DNA of 64,000 bases from Cytophagales bacterium (GTDB taxonomy: Bacteria; Bacteroidota; Bacteroidia; Cytophagales; Cyclobacteriaceae): assembly GCA_020402945.1 (NCBI GenBank), contig JADBYQ010000094.1, forward strand, positions 1 to 64,000, read 5' to 3'. The notes beneath the pieces are model-generated. The model was given only the letters and a program-made list of their open reading frames with translations, was not told the DNA's origin and did no database searches. Positions 57,164 to 64,000 of the stretch are shown in pieces (the first letter of the stretch is position 1; each line of letters opens with the position of its first letter). The position numbers were made by a program, and so were the translations under genes.

Positions 57164-58090
57164 ATGACAACTCCCATCGTTTCAAAAGTAAATACGCTTA
57201 CAGGACACCGAGATTGTGTTTATACGCTCCAGCCAAGTACCGAGCCACACCTTTTTTTTTCTGGTGCGGGAGACGGTATGGTTGTGTCGTGGAATGCTGA
57301 AAGCCTGGCGGAGGGTGAGCTGATTGCGAAACTTCCGAACTCAGTGTATTCACTTCTTCATCTTCAGGATAGGGATTTACTTGTGGCGGGGCAAAATTAT
57401 GAAGGGATCCATTTGTTGGATTGGCGAAAAAAAAAGGAGTTGGCCTCTTTGAAAGTCACTTCTTCTTTTATTTTTGATATGCAGGTATTTGGAAATGATT
57501 TATGGATTGCAACTGGCGAGGGATCTGTCATAATTGTCGATTTGGAAAAATGGGTTATTAAGAAGAAAATCTTGGCCGCTGAAAAAAGTGCACGGACCAT
57601 TGCGATAAACCCAGCGCGTGGTGAATGCGCCATTGGCTATAGTGACTTTTTTATTCGTGTATTTGCACTTGATGATTTTCGATTGATTAAAGAATGGCAG
57701 GCTCACTCCAATTCTATCTTCACCATGCAGTATTTGCCAAACAGTCATTTTCTGATGAGTGGCTCGCGTGATGCAAAGCTCAAAGTCTGGGACACAAATA
57801 GTGACTATAAACAGGTGGAGGAAATAGCAGCTCACTTGTACGCGATTAATCATATTGTTTTTAGCCTGGATGGCAACTATTTCGCAACTGCTAGCATGGA
57901 CAAATCAACAAAAGTGTGGGATACTGCCCAACTTAAATTGCTAAAAGTGATTGATAGAGCTCGTCATACAGGCCATGGCACTTCTGTCAATAAGCTTTTG
58001 TGGATGCCTTTCCGTAACTACCTGGTAAGTGCCAGCGATGATCGGAGCATATCAATTTGGGATATTGAATTTGGTGGAGTTAATGGATAG
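57164..58090 (+). CDS. WD40-repeat beta-propeller protein
   Basis: 308 residues from the ATG at 57164; the track's TTG at 57137 is rejected. Six to seven blades can be counted, with clear WD motifs such as LTGHRDCVYTLQP, FLMSGSRDAKLKVWDTNSDYK, NYFATASMDKSTKVWDTAQ and YLVSASDDRSISIWDIEF. No signal peptide, so it is probably cytosolic and makes protein contacts. It overlaps the CapA gene by eight bases. Confidence 0.9.
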   Translation: MTTPIVSKVNTLTGHRDCVYTLQPSTEPHLFFSGAGDGMVVSWNAESLAEGELIAKLPNSVYSLLHLQDRDLLVAGQNYEGIHLLDWRKKKELASLKVTSSFIFDMQVFGNDLWIATGEGSVIIVDLEKWVIKKKILAAEKSARTIAINPARGECAIGYSDFFIRVFALDDFRLIKEWQAHSNSIFTMQYLPNSHFLMSGSRDAKLKVWDTNSDYKQVEEIAAHLYAINHIVFSLDGNYFATASMDKSTKVWDTAQLKLLKVIDRARHTGHGTSVNKLLWMPFRNYLVSASDDRSISIWDIEFGGVNG

Positions 58091-59207
58091 AAAATCGGCA
58101 GCAATGAGACATCTATTTTTTGTGACATGTTTGTCTGTCGTGATTTTCGGAAAAGCATTTTCCCAGGACACCACTCGGCTGTCACTGTTATTTGTGGGCG
58201 ATATCATGCAGCACGATTCACAAATTCAGTCAGCCTTTAATCCGACCACTAAAAAGTATGACTATGACTCCTGTTTTCGATTTGTTAAGCCCTATTTCGA
58301 ATCGGTCGATATCGCCATTGGCAATCTGGAATTAACTCTGGCTGGAGCTCCCTATAAAGGATATCCTCAATTCAGTGCTCCAGATGAATTGGCAATGGCT
58401 CTAAAAGACGCGGGAATGGATATACTCGTGACTGCGAACAATCACAGCTTAGATCGGGGTAGAAGAGGGCTCGAACGAACCATCACACAACTCGACAGTC
58501 TGCATTTTTTACATACTGGTACTTTTCGTGATACGGTGGAAAGAATGAACGAGTACCCTCTTTTAATTTCAAAAAATGGTTTTACGATTGCGCTTCTCAA
58601 CTACACATATGGAACCAATGGACTTCGAGTGACCAAGCCAAATGTAGTGAACCTTTTAGATACAGCACTGATTCGAAAAGATTTGCTAAAAGCTAAGTCG
58701 ATGCATCCTGATTTCATTATTGTTTTTACACACTGGGGCTTGGAGTACCAGCAACAACCTTCGGCTGATCAGAGGAGGATTGGAGAGTTTTGTTTTCGCT
58801 TTGGAGCAGATGCTGTCATTGGCTCACATCCACATGTGCTGCAGCCAATGGAGTGGCGCAAAGCAGAAAATCAGTTAGTTGTTTATTCACTAGGAAATTT
58901 CGTCTCCGGGCAGCGCGATAGATATAAAAACGGAGGAGGAATGGTGCGACTTGATTTGGTAAAGATAAAGACACCTGAGACTTCAATAAGCAGAATCGAT
59001 TCTGCAGGTTACCTACTCCAGTGGGTGTATAAAAAACCAACTGGACAAAGAAAATTTTATGTACTACCTGTACCTTCTTTTGAGCACGATCCAACGGGGT
59101 TTATCACCGATCCAACCTCATTACTTCAGTTTAAGACTTTTATCGATGACTCCAGGAAATTCTTGAACAACTTCAACGTTAACTTTCTCGAACGCGGTAA
59201 GGAATAG
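58083..59207 (+). CDS. CapA-family metallophosphatase-like protein
   Basis: 374 residues from the ATG at 58083 (or 58104); it overlaps the WD40 gene. A signal sequence (MRHLFFVTCLSVVIFGKAFSQ) leads to the poly-glutamate-capsule CapA fold: LLFVGDIMQHD, VDIAIGNLELTLAG, DILVTANNHSLDRGRRG, VFTHWGLEYQQQPSADQRRIG, GADAVIGSHPHVLQPMEW and VVYSLGNFVSG. The Asp/His residues fit a calcineurin-like metal site. In capsule producers CapA takes part in polymer export; here there is no capB/C, so the substrate is unclear. Confidence 0.88.
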   Translation: MDRKSAAMRHLFFVTCLSVVIFGKAFSQDTTRLSLLFVGDIMQHDSQIQSAFNPTTKKYDYDSCFRFVKPYFESVDIAIGNLELTLAGAPYKGYPQFSAPDELAMALKDAGMDILVTANNHSLDRGRRGLERTITQLDSLHFLHTGTFRDTVERMNEYPLLISKNGFTIALLNYTYGTNGLRVTKPNVVNLLDTALIRKDLLKAKSMHPDFIIVFTHWGLEYQQQPSADQRRIGEFCFRFGADAVIGSHPHVLQPMEWRKAENQLVVYSLGNFVSGQRDRYKNGGGMVRLDLVKIKTPETSISRIDSAGYLLQWVYKKPTGQRKFYVLPVPSFEHDPTGFITDPTSLLQFKTFIDDSRKFLNNFNVNFLERGKE

Positions 59208-59256
59208 ACAAACCAAAAGTAAACTGCTGACTGTAAGCATATTCAGAACAATTTAC

Positions 59257-59264
59257 TATATTTG
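59257..59264 (+). promoter_or_regulatory. -7 promoter element of the DivIVA gene
   Basis: TATATTTG fits TAnnTTTG, 66 bases before the ATG at 59331. No good -33 element was seen. Confidence 0.4.
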
Positions 59265-59330
59265 TCTGTCGATTTTTTCATTTTTTAAGCTTCTTTTATT
59301 TTTTAAACTGGTTAACTAAAAAATCACACT

Positions 59331-60044
59331 ATGAGAATCACCCCATTGGAAATTCGCCAAAAAGCTTTCGAAAGAGTATTGCGTGGCTATGACAAAGACG
59401 AAGTAAATGCGTACCTGCAATCACTTTCTCAGGAATGGGAACGCATGCAGGACGATATCAAAGAAATCCGGATCAAATACGAAGCGACCGAACGCGAAGT
59501 CTCAAAATTGCGCGAAGTAGAAAGCTCTCTTTACAAAACGTTAAAGACGGCTGAGGACACCGGAGCAAATGTAATTGATCAAGCGAATAAGACGGCAGAA
59601 CTAATTTTGCGTGAAGCGCAGATGAAGGCTGACGCGATGGTTAACGAGTCCAGATCAAAAGCGAAGAATGCGATGGAAGAAGCTGAGTATCTTTCTAAGC
59701 AACTTTTGGCAGAGATGGAGGAACGGTTGAAGGCCCTTGGTCAGCATTACAAAACGCTGGAGTTGCATAAAGACAATTTATTATCGGATATGAAACGTCT
59801 TGCGGCTGAGACGATTGACAGAGTAGAACGTGCAAAAACAGCTGCTCGTGATTTCGATCCCGATCAACACTTGGCACTAGCAAAACGAGAGTCCAAAAGA
59901 ACACTTTTCCCCAATGCAGAAGTCGAGCGTGAAATAAAGAACGCCATGGCATTGCCATCCCAAGAAGCCGTGAAAGAGGTGCCTCAACCTGTTTTCTCTA
60001 CAGAATTTAAGGCGCAGAAATCATTCTTTGACGATATTCAATGA
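59331..60044 (+). CDS. DivIVA-domain coiled-coil protein
   Basis: 237 residues. The N-terminal DivIVA lipid-binding region is MRITPLEIRQKAFERVLRGYDKDEVNAYLQSLSQEWE, with the typical Tyr-Asp-Lys-Asp-Glu-Val. A long coiled coil follows to about residue 190. These proteins recognise curved membrane and recruit division or cell-wall factors. Its stop overlaps the folB start (ATGA), which pairs a division protein with a folate enzyme. Confidence 0.88.
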   Translation: MRITPLEIRQKAFERVLRGYDKDEVNAYLQSLSQEWERMQDDIKEIRIKYEATEREVSKLREVESSLYKTLKTAEDTGANVIDQANKTAELILREAQMKADAMVNESRSKAKNAMEEAEYLSKQLLAEMEERLKALGQHYKTLELHKDNLLSDMKRLAAETIDRVERAKTAARDFDPDQHLALAKRESKRTLFPNAEVEREIKNAMALPSQEAVKEVPQPVFSTEFKAQKSFFDDIQ

Positions 60045-60400
60045 CGGGTAAAGTAGTGCTGGAGGGTCTTGAGTTCCACGCCTACCATGGGGTCTATCCG
60101 CACGAGCGATCATCTGGAAACAAGTTTGAAGTAGACGTGGTAATCGACACGGAGTTTTCAGATTCTGCTTTTCGCGATGAACTGACTGGAACCATTAACT
60201 ACGAAGACGTCTATGCGATTGTGAAAGATGTGATGGAGCGACCTGCCAAGCTATTGGAAACGGTGGGCCATTTGATAGCTGAGCACTCACTTCGTTCTTT
60301 TCCTTCGGCAAAAGCTGTGGAAGTAAAAATCTCGAAATTCAATCCGCCCATCGGAGGCGTATGTAAAAAAGCGAGTGTGGTGGTCTCGAAACCTAGGTGA
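60041..60400 (+). CDS. folB: Dihydroneopterin aldolase
   Basis: 119 residues. The FolB signatures are LEGLEFHAYHGVYPHERSSGNKFEVDVVIDTE, the catalytic Lys/Glu region LLETVGHLIAEHSL, and VEVKISKFNPPIGGVCKKASVVV. It cleaves dihydroneopterin in tetrahydrofolate synthesis. No other folate gene is next to it. Confidence 0.95.
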   Translation: MTGKVVLEGLEFHAYHGVYPHERSSGNKFEVDVVIDTEFSDSAFRDELTGTINYEDVYAIVKDVMERPAKLLETVGHLIAEHSLRSFPSAKAVEVKISKFNPPIGGVCKKASVVVSKPR

Positions 60401-60492
60401 AGAAAATATTAGTTCCCAGACAAAAGCTGTTGTGAGTTTTTAAAAGGCGCAAGCCTTGACAAGCAACTTTTAGGTAGTAGAGTAGCAAGATG

Positions 60493-60795
60493 TTACTTTG
60501 CCTCAGCAAATATAAACCCTCTGGCATCTGCACCTTCATAGAAATCAACCTCTTTACCAATTAAGTACATCGTGTGTTTTTTCTCAACATACACCTGGAT
60601 ACCCTCCAGTTCATACGCCAAGTCGGTTGGTTTTTGTTTGTCAAAGCCAATAATAAGCGATACACCCCCACATCCGCCACCTTTTATTCCTAGTCGTAGG
60701 CCATAACTGGCAGGGATATTTTTGGACTGCATGATTTTCTTTACTTCTTCTGCAGCCCTTGCACTAATTCCAATTGGTTTTACGTTGTCAAACAT
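60493..60795 (-). CDS. HesB/IscA-like protein lacking the C-terminal cysteines
   Basis: 100 residues. The fold is A-type carrier-like (ISARAAEEVKKIMQSKNIPASYGLRLGIKGGGCGGVSLIIGFD, then LEGIQVYVEKKHTMYLIGKEVDFYEG). A-type carriers use three cysteines, one mid-protein and a C-terminal CxC. Here only the first (Cys 42) remains, and the end is GADARGFIFAEAK. It may bind something else or act as a partner. The start is one base after the stop of a RelE-type toxin on the same strand. Confidence 0.8.
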   Translation of the reverse strand: MFDNVKPIGISARAAEEVKKIMQSKNIPASYGLRLGIKGGGCGGVSLIIGFDKQKPTDLAYELEGIQVYVEKKHTMYLIGKEVDFYEGADARGFIFAEAK

Positions 60796-60796
60796 C

Positions 60797-61102
60797 CTAT
60801 ACTCCTTTCAGTTTTCTCGGATTTTGGGCAGTATGAAAAACACGGGAAATTGTTATTTTTTCATTCGACACCTTATAGATTATCTTGTAAGAAAAAACCA
60901 CCAAGTAGCGGTATTCTGACTTCTTATGTTTCAATAAAATCTCTTCTTGTCCGGTACGCGGGTAATTTGCCAGAACAGCTGTTTTACTTAAAATTTTTTC
61001 TAAGACTATTGAGGCATAGTGGACGCCCCGTTCTGTTTTGATATACCTAACAGCCCGTTCTAATTGATCTAATGCACGTTCCGTCCAGATTATTTTAACC
61101 AT
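60797..61102 (-). CDS. RelE/ParE-family toxin
   Basis: 101 residues: MVKIIWTERALDQLERAVRYIKTERG at the start and a toxin core YRYLVVFSYKIIYKVSNEKITISRVFHTAQNPRKL. The 'FHT.QNP.KL' end is the ParE/RelE type. It overlaps the antitoxin by 13 bases, and one base separates it from the IscA-like gene. Confidence 0.87.
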   Translation of the reverse strand: MVKIIWTERALDQLERAVRYIKTERGVHYASIVLEKILSKTAVLANYPRTGQEEILLKHKKSEYRYLVVFSYKIIYKVSNEKITISRVFHTAQNPRKLKGV

Positions 61103-61281
61103 TCTTTTGCACGGGCAACAACCTCTTCGTGTGCTACTACTTTTCCGAGCTTTTCTTGTTCTTCAGATTGATCGATATCGTCCAGCAGAGCTAGTTGTTC
61201 GTAGATATCGTCCAATCGTGTTTCACTATTCACGTTGTCTGCGATTTGATGTAAATATTCTTTTAATTTCTCGCTGCTCAT
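61090..61281 (-). CDS. Antitoxin partner of the third RelE/ParE toxin
   Basis: 63 residues: MSSEKLKEYLHQIADNVNSETRLDDIYEQLALLDDIDQSEEQEKLGKVV and the end EEVVARAKEWLK. The acidic, helical sequence and the terminal 'A..WL' are antitoxin-like. No good -7 box was found within 20 bases upstream; the nearest is ATGCTTCG. The call rests on its position before the toxin. Confidence 0.75.
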   Translation of the reverse strand: MSSEKLKEYLHQIADNVNSETRLDDIYEQLALLDDIDQSEEQEKLGKVVAHEEVVARAKEWLK

Positions 61282-61347
61282 AACGAAGCATTTTGTTGCT
61301 ATAAAATTAGCTAAATTTCGAACATATTAGACCATTAAATAATTCCC

Positions 61348-61869
61348 ATGAATGCCTTACTAGAATTTGGAAAGTTATTGATACCAGCCTCGATCGTACT
61401 ATATGCGGTTTATCTTATCGTACGCTCATTTATCCAGCGTGAAATCGAGCTTAAAAAACTAGACGTGCGTGGCCGCAGCATCGAAACGATTTTACCGGCC
61501 CGACTTCAAGCGTATGAACGAATGATCTTATTTCTGGAGCGTATTTCTCCCCAAAATTTGCTCATTCGGCTGAACAACCCCGGTTTCTCTGCCAGAGATT
61601 TTCAAAAAATTCTACTTGATGAGGTGCGTAATGAGTACAACCACAATGTTTCTCAGCAAGTGTATATGAGCGAAGAGGTATGGAGCCAGATAAAAAACGC
61701 AAAGGAAGATTTAATCATTATGATTAACGAATCTGCAACGGGAATGCCACCAGAGGCAACTAGCATTGATCTTGCAAAAAAGGTTTTTCAAATGACGATG
61801 GATAAAAAGGTGGATTTGATTAACCATGCACTATCTGAGTTAAAAAAGGAAATTCAGCAGATCTTCTAG
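61348..61869 (+). CDS. Membrane-anchored protein of unknown function
   Basis: 173 residues. One N-terminal membrane helix (LLIPASIVLYAVYLIVRSFI) is followed by a helical cytosolic part (LKKLDVRGRSIETILPARLQAYERMILFLERISPQNLLIRL). I recall similar Bacteroidota-specific proteins without known function. It is two bases before the next gene, so they are probably co-transcribed. No catalytic motif is visible. Confidence 0.6.
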   Translation: MNALLEFGKLLIPASIVLYAVYLIVRSFIQREIELKKLDVRGRSIETILPARLQAYERMILFLERISPQNLLIRLNNPGFSARDFQKILLDEVRNEYNHNVSQQVYMSEEVWSQIKNAKEDLIIMINESATGMPPEATSIDLAKKVFQMTMDKKVDLINHALSELKKEIQQIF

Positions 61870-61871
61870 AT

Positions 61872-62516
61872 ATGGCAAAAGTTGCGTTACTGGCCGGCAC
61901 CACTGGGTTGATAGGTGGTCAACTATTGGAATTTATGTTGGCAGATGAGCACTATTCATCCGTGATTGCCATTAGCCGAAGACCGTTGGGTAAATCACAT
62001 CCTAAACTAACAAACATTGTTTGCGAACTTAGTGAACTTACTACTGCCCTAGCTCAAGTAAAGGCGAACGATGTCTTTTGCTGTTTGGGCACAACCATGC
62101 GCCTGGCAAAGACAAAAGAGGCATTTCGGGCAGTCGATTATGATGCGCCTTTAGCGTTGGCTCGAATAGCAAAACAAAACGGAGCAACGCAGTACCTGAT
62201 TGTTTCTGCTTTAGGCTCAAATAAAAACTCTTCCATATTTTATAATAAAGTAAAAGGTGAGGTTGAAGACGCGATTGATCAAATTGGCTTCAGAAGTTTT
62301 CATATCCTCCAGCCGTCTTTGCTAACAGGTCCGCGCAAAGAACAACGCGCTGGGGAGGGAGCCGCTCAGGTATTTTACAAAATTTTTGGTTTTCTCATTC
62401 CGAAGAAATTTGCAGCCATTGAATCGATCAAAGTAGCACGCGCGTTATTAGCTTTCGGAAAAGCTGAAAGCGTTGGTAGATTTATTCATTCGTCCGCTGA
62501 AATGCAGAATTATTAA
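61872..62516 (+). CDS. NAD(P)-binding Rossmann-fold oxidoreductase
   Basis: 214 residues. GTTGLIGGQLLE is the GxxGxxG nucleotide site. Other parts, VFCCLGTTMRLAKTKEAFRAVDYD and HILQPSLLTGPRKEQRAGE, fit the atypical short-chain/NmrA-like class related to HTATIP2-type proteins. Substrate unknown. Two bases before it ends the DUF-type gene, and dtd begins two bases after its stop. Confidence 0.85.
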   Translation: MAKVALLAGTTGLIGGQLLEFMLADEHYSSVIAISRRPLGKSHPKLTNIVCELSELTTALAQVKANDVFCCLGTTMRLAKTKEAFRAVDYDAPLALARIAKQNGATQYLIVSALGSNKNSSIFYNKVKGEVEDAIDQIGFRSFHILQPSLLTGPRKEQRAGEGAAQVFYKIFGFLIPKKFAAIESIKVARALLAFGKAESVGRFIHSSAEMQNY

Positions 62517-62517
62517 T

Positions 62518-62970
62518 ATGATAGCGGTTGTGCAAAGAGTGGCAGAAGCTGCGGTGGTTATCGAAGGTTATACCAAGTCAAAGATTGCAAAAGGACTTTT
62601 GATTTTATTGGGGATTGAAGATGCGGATGGCGAAGAAGACATTGAGTGGTTGAGTAGTAAACTAGTTGGCTTACGAATATTTAATGATCACGAAGGTGTG
62701 ATGAATGTTAATGTTAAGGATGACGGTGGCGAAATTCTGTTGGTAAGCCAGTTCACATTGCACGCGAGCACAAAAAAGGGCAATCGACCGAGTTACATCA
62801 AAGCAGCCAAACCTCCAATTGCCATCCCCTTGTACGAAAAAATGATTGACAAGTTGACGCAGGAGATGGGCAAAGCGGTACAAACAGGCGAGTTTGGAGC
62901 CGACATGAAAATCTCATTGATCAATGATGGTCCTGTTACCATCCTTATTGATACAAAGAACAGAGTTTAG
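62518..62970 (+). CDS. dtd: D-aminoacyl-tRNA deacylase
   Basis: 150 residues from the ATG at 62518 (MIAVVQRVAEAAVVIEG); the track start at 62473 lies in the upstream gene. The catalytic SQFTLHA and the second-motif NDGPVTI are present. It removes D-amino acids and glycine from mischarged tRNA. Confidence 0.95.
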   Translation: MIAVVQRVAEAAVVIEGYTKSKIAKGLLILLGIEDADGEEDIEWLSSKLVGLRIFNDHEGVMNVNVKDDGGEILLVSQFTLHASTKKGNRPSYIKAAKPPIAIPLYEKMIDKLTQEMGKAVQTGEFGADMKISLINDGPVTILIDTKNRV

Positions 62971-63001
62971 AATCTTATGTCTTACATCTAACATCTTTTT
63001 C

Positions 63002-64000
63002 ATGATCGCCTCTTCTACATCCGGTGCCAACCAACAAAGAGAGATTTACTCCAATGGATTTGCTGGACGATTGCCCATTGTTCCCATTGATTCAAACAAA
63101 TTGGAAGAATTGGCAGCAGCAAAAATGAGCACACAAGCCAAAGCTTATATTTTAGGTGGTGCAGGTTTTGAATCAACAATTCGTTCAAACCGTTCAGCAT
63201 TTGAGAAGTATAAAATTGTTCCGCGCATGCTTTGCAATGTGAGTGAACGTGACACAAGCATTGAGTTATTTGAGAAAAAGTTTCCTTCACCTTTTTTACT
63301 TTCTCCTATTGGTGTATTAGAAATGGTTCACAAGGAGGCGGATGTTGCCGTAGGAAAGGCAGCTTCGTCAATGGGTATTCCTTACATTTTTTCTAACCAG
63401 GCTTCTCGCCCGATGGAGGAAGTAGCGGCTGCCATGGGGGATAGTCCGCATTGGTTTCAATTGTATTGGAGCAAGTCACAAGAATTGGTGGCGAGTTTTG
63501 TGCAGCGTGCTGAAAAGTGTGGGTGTTCTGCCATTGTGGTTACCCTTGATACAACCATGCTCGGGTGGCGAACGCGTGATTTAGATATGGCTTATTTGCC
63601 TTTTATGGAAGGCCGCGGGATCGCTCAGTATACTTCAGATCCGGTTTTTCAAAGACTAATGGATGAGCCTATCCCAAAGACACAACAAAAATTAACTTGT
63701 CAATTATTGAGTGGTCTTATTACAATGACAAAAAATTATCCAGGCAATGGATTTTTTTCAAAGTTGAAATCCGGACGACCCATCAAAGCAGTGCAAAAGT
63801 TTGTTAGCATCTATTCCAATCCGGCTCTTACCTGGGGCGATTTGAATTTTCTTCGGCAGCATACAAAGCTCCCTATTTTGTTAAAAGGAATTTTGCATCC
63901 CGATGATGCGCGCCATGCTATTGATCATGGCATCGATGGCATCGTCATTTCTAATCATGGTGGTAGACAAGTCGATGGCTCGATTAGTACCTTCGAAGCA
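63002..64000 (+). CDS. FMN-dependent 2-hydroxy-acid oxidase family (lactate 2-monooxygenase-like), cut by the window edge
   Basis: 333 codons are open to the window end, so it is not in the ORF track. The N-terminus reads MIASSTSGANQQREIYSNGF. Family parts are FPSPFLLSPIGVLEM, IPYIFSNQASRPMEEVA, HWFQLYWSKSQELVASF, CSAIVVTLDTTMLGWRTRDLDMAYLPF and, at the end, LLKGILHPDDARHAIDHGIDGIVISNHGGRQVDG, where the catalytic His and FMN-binding Arg are seen. The long insert and its length resemble lactate 2-monooxygenase. The C-terminus is outside the window. Confidence 0.88.
   Translation, partial: MIASSTSGANQQREIYSNGFAGRLPIVPIDSNKLEELAAAKMSTQAKAYILGGAGFESTIRSNRSAFEKYKIVPRMLCNVSERDTSIELFEKKFPSPFLLSPIGVLEMVHKEADVAVGKAASSMGIPYIFSNQASRPMEEVAAAMGDSPHWFQLYWSKSQELVASFVQRAEKCGCSAIVVTLDTTMLGWRTRDLDMAYLPFMEGRGIAQYTSDPVFQRLMDEPIPKTQQKLTCQLLSGLITMTKNYPGNGFFSKLKSGRPIKAVQKFVSIYSNPALTWGDLNFLRQHTKLPILLKGILHPDDARHAIDHGIDGIVISNHGGRQVDGSISTFEA

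Overview
The window is a piece of a Bacteroidota chromosome, most likely from the Cytophagales. The evidence is the gene content and order (rplQ-carA-eno-ftsB, the aroA/aroB/proline dehydrogenase cluster, a large LptD, secreted proteins ending their signal peptides in 'AQ', zinc-less L36 and S14) and promoters of the Bacteroidota type: TTG, 19 bases, TAnnTTTG, seen perfectly twice. No rRNA, tRNA or CRISPR array was recognised.

Layout. Bases 1-10,000 hold a transposase fragment, rlmN behind a RelE/ParE-type toxin-antitoxin (TA) pair, and a locus that looks devoted to D-glutamate or muropeptide breakdown (serine hydrolase lipoprotein, DUF1611/DgcN-like protein, a second TA pair, a dipeptide epimerase/DgcA-like enzyme and an amidase lipoprotein), followed by a FecCD/FecE-type ABC importer on the minus strand. 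Bases 10,190-24,878 are the S10-spc-alpha ribosomal cluster, rplC to rplQ, with secY, map, infA and rpoA. It starts at rplC without rpsJ, and has a second perfect promoter before rpsH. Bases 24,946-32,433 hold carA, a nucleotidyltransferase, outer-membrane proteins, eno, ftsB, an Ldh-family dehydrogenase and a MuiA/DUF4139 protein. An IS3-family element (32,450-33,755) follows.

The rest is mixed housekeeping: porin, YceI, Ppx/GppA, two acyl-CoA carboxylase beta subunits, a Fic protein behind palindromic repeats, Uma2, an M42 peptidase, a compact cluster of five hairpins, a substrate-binding protein, aroA, aroB, proline dehydrogenase, an MNT-HEPN TA pair directly before lysS, lptD divergent from a cell-wall amidase, mlaD, SirB1, redoxin, phosphopantetheinyl transferase, WD40, CapA, DivIVA, folB, an IscA-like gene behind another TA pair, dtd, and a truncated FMN-dependent 2-hydroxy-acid oxidase.

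The most unusual observations are these. All four TA modules lie immediately upstream of, and on the same strand as, an ordinary metabolic or translation gene (gaps of 5, -4, 8 and 1 bases), and three have a promoter -7 box only 3-5 bases before the antitoxin start, which suggests leaderless transcripts. A 176-base cluster of five hairpins at 41,428-41,603 may have split a small gene. In the IS3 element, orfB is in the wrong frame for the standard -1 frameshift at its A6G site.
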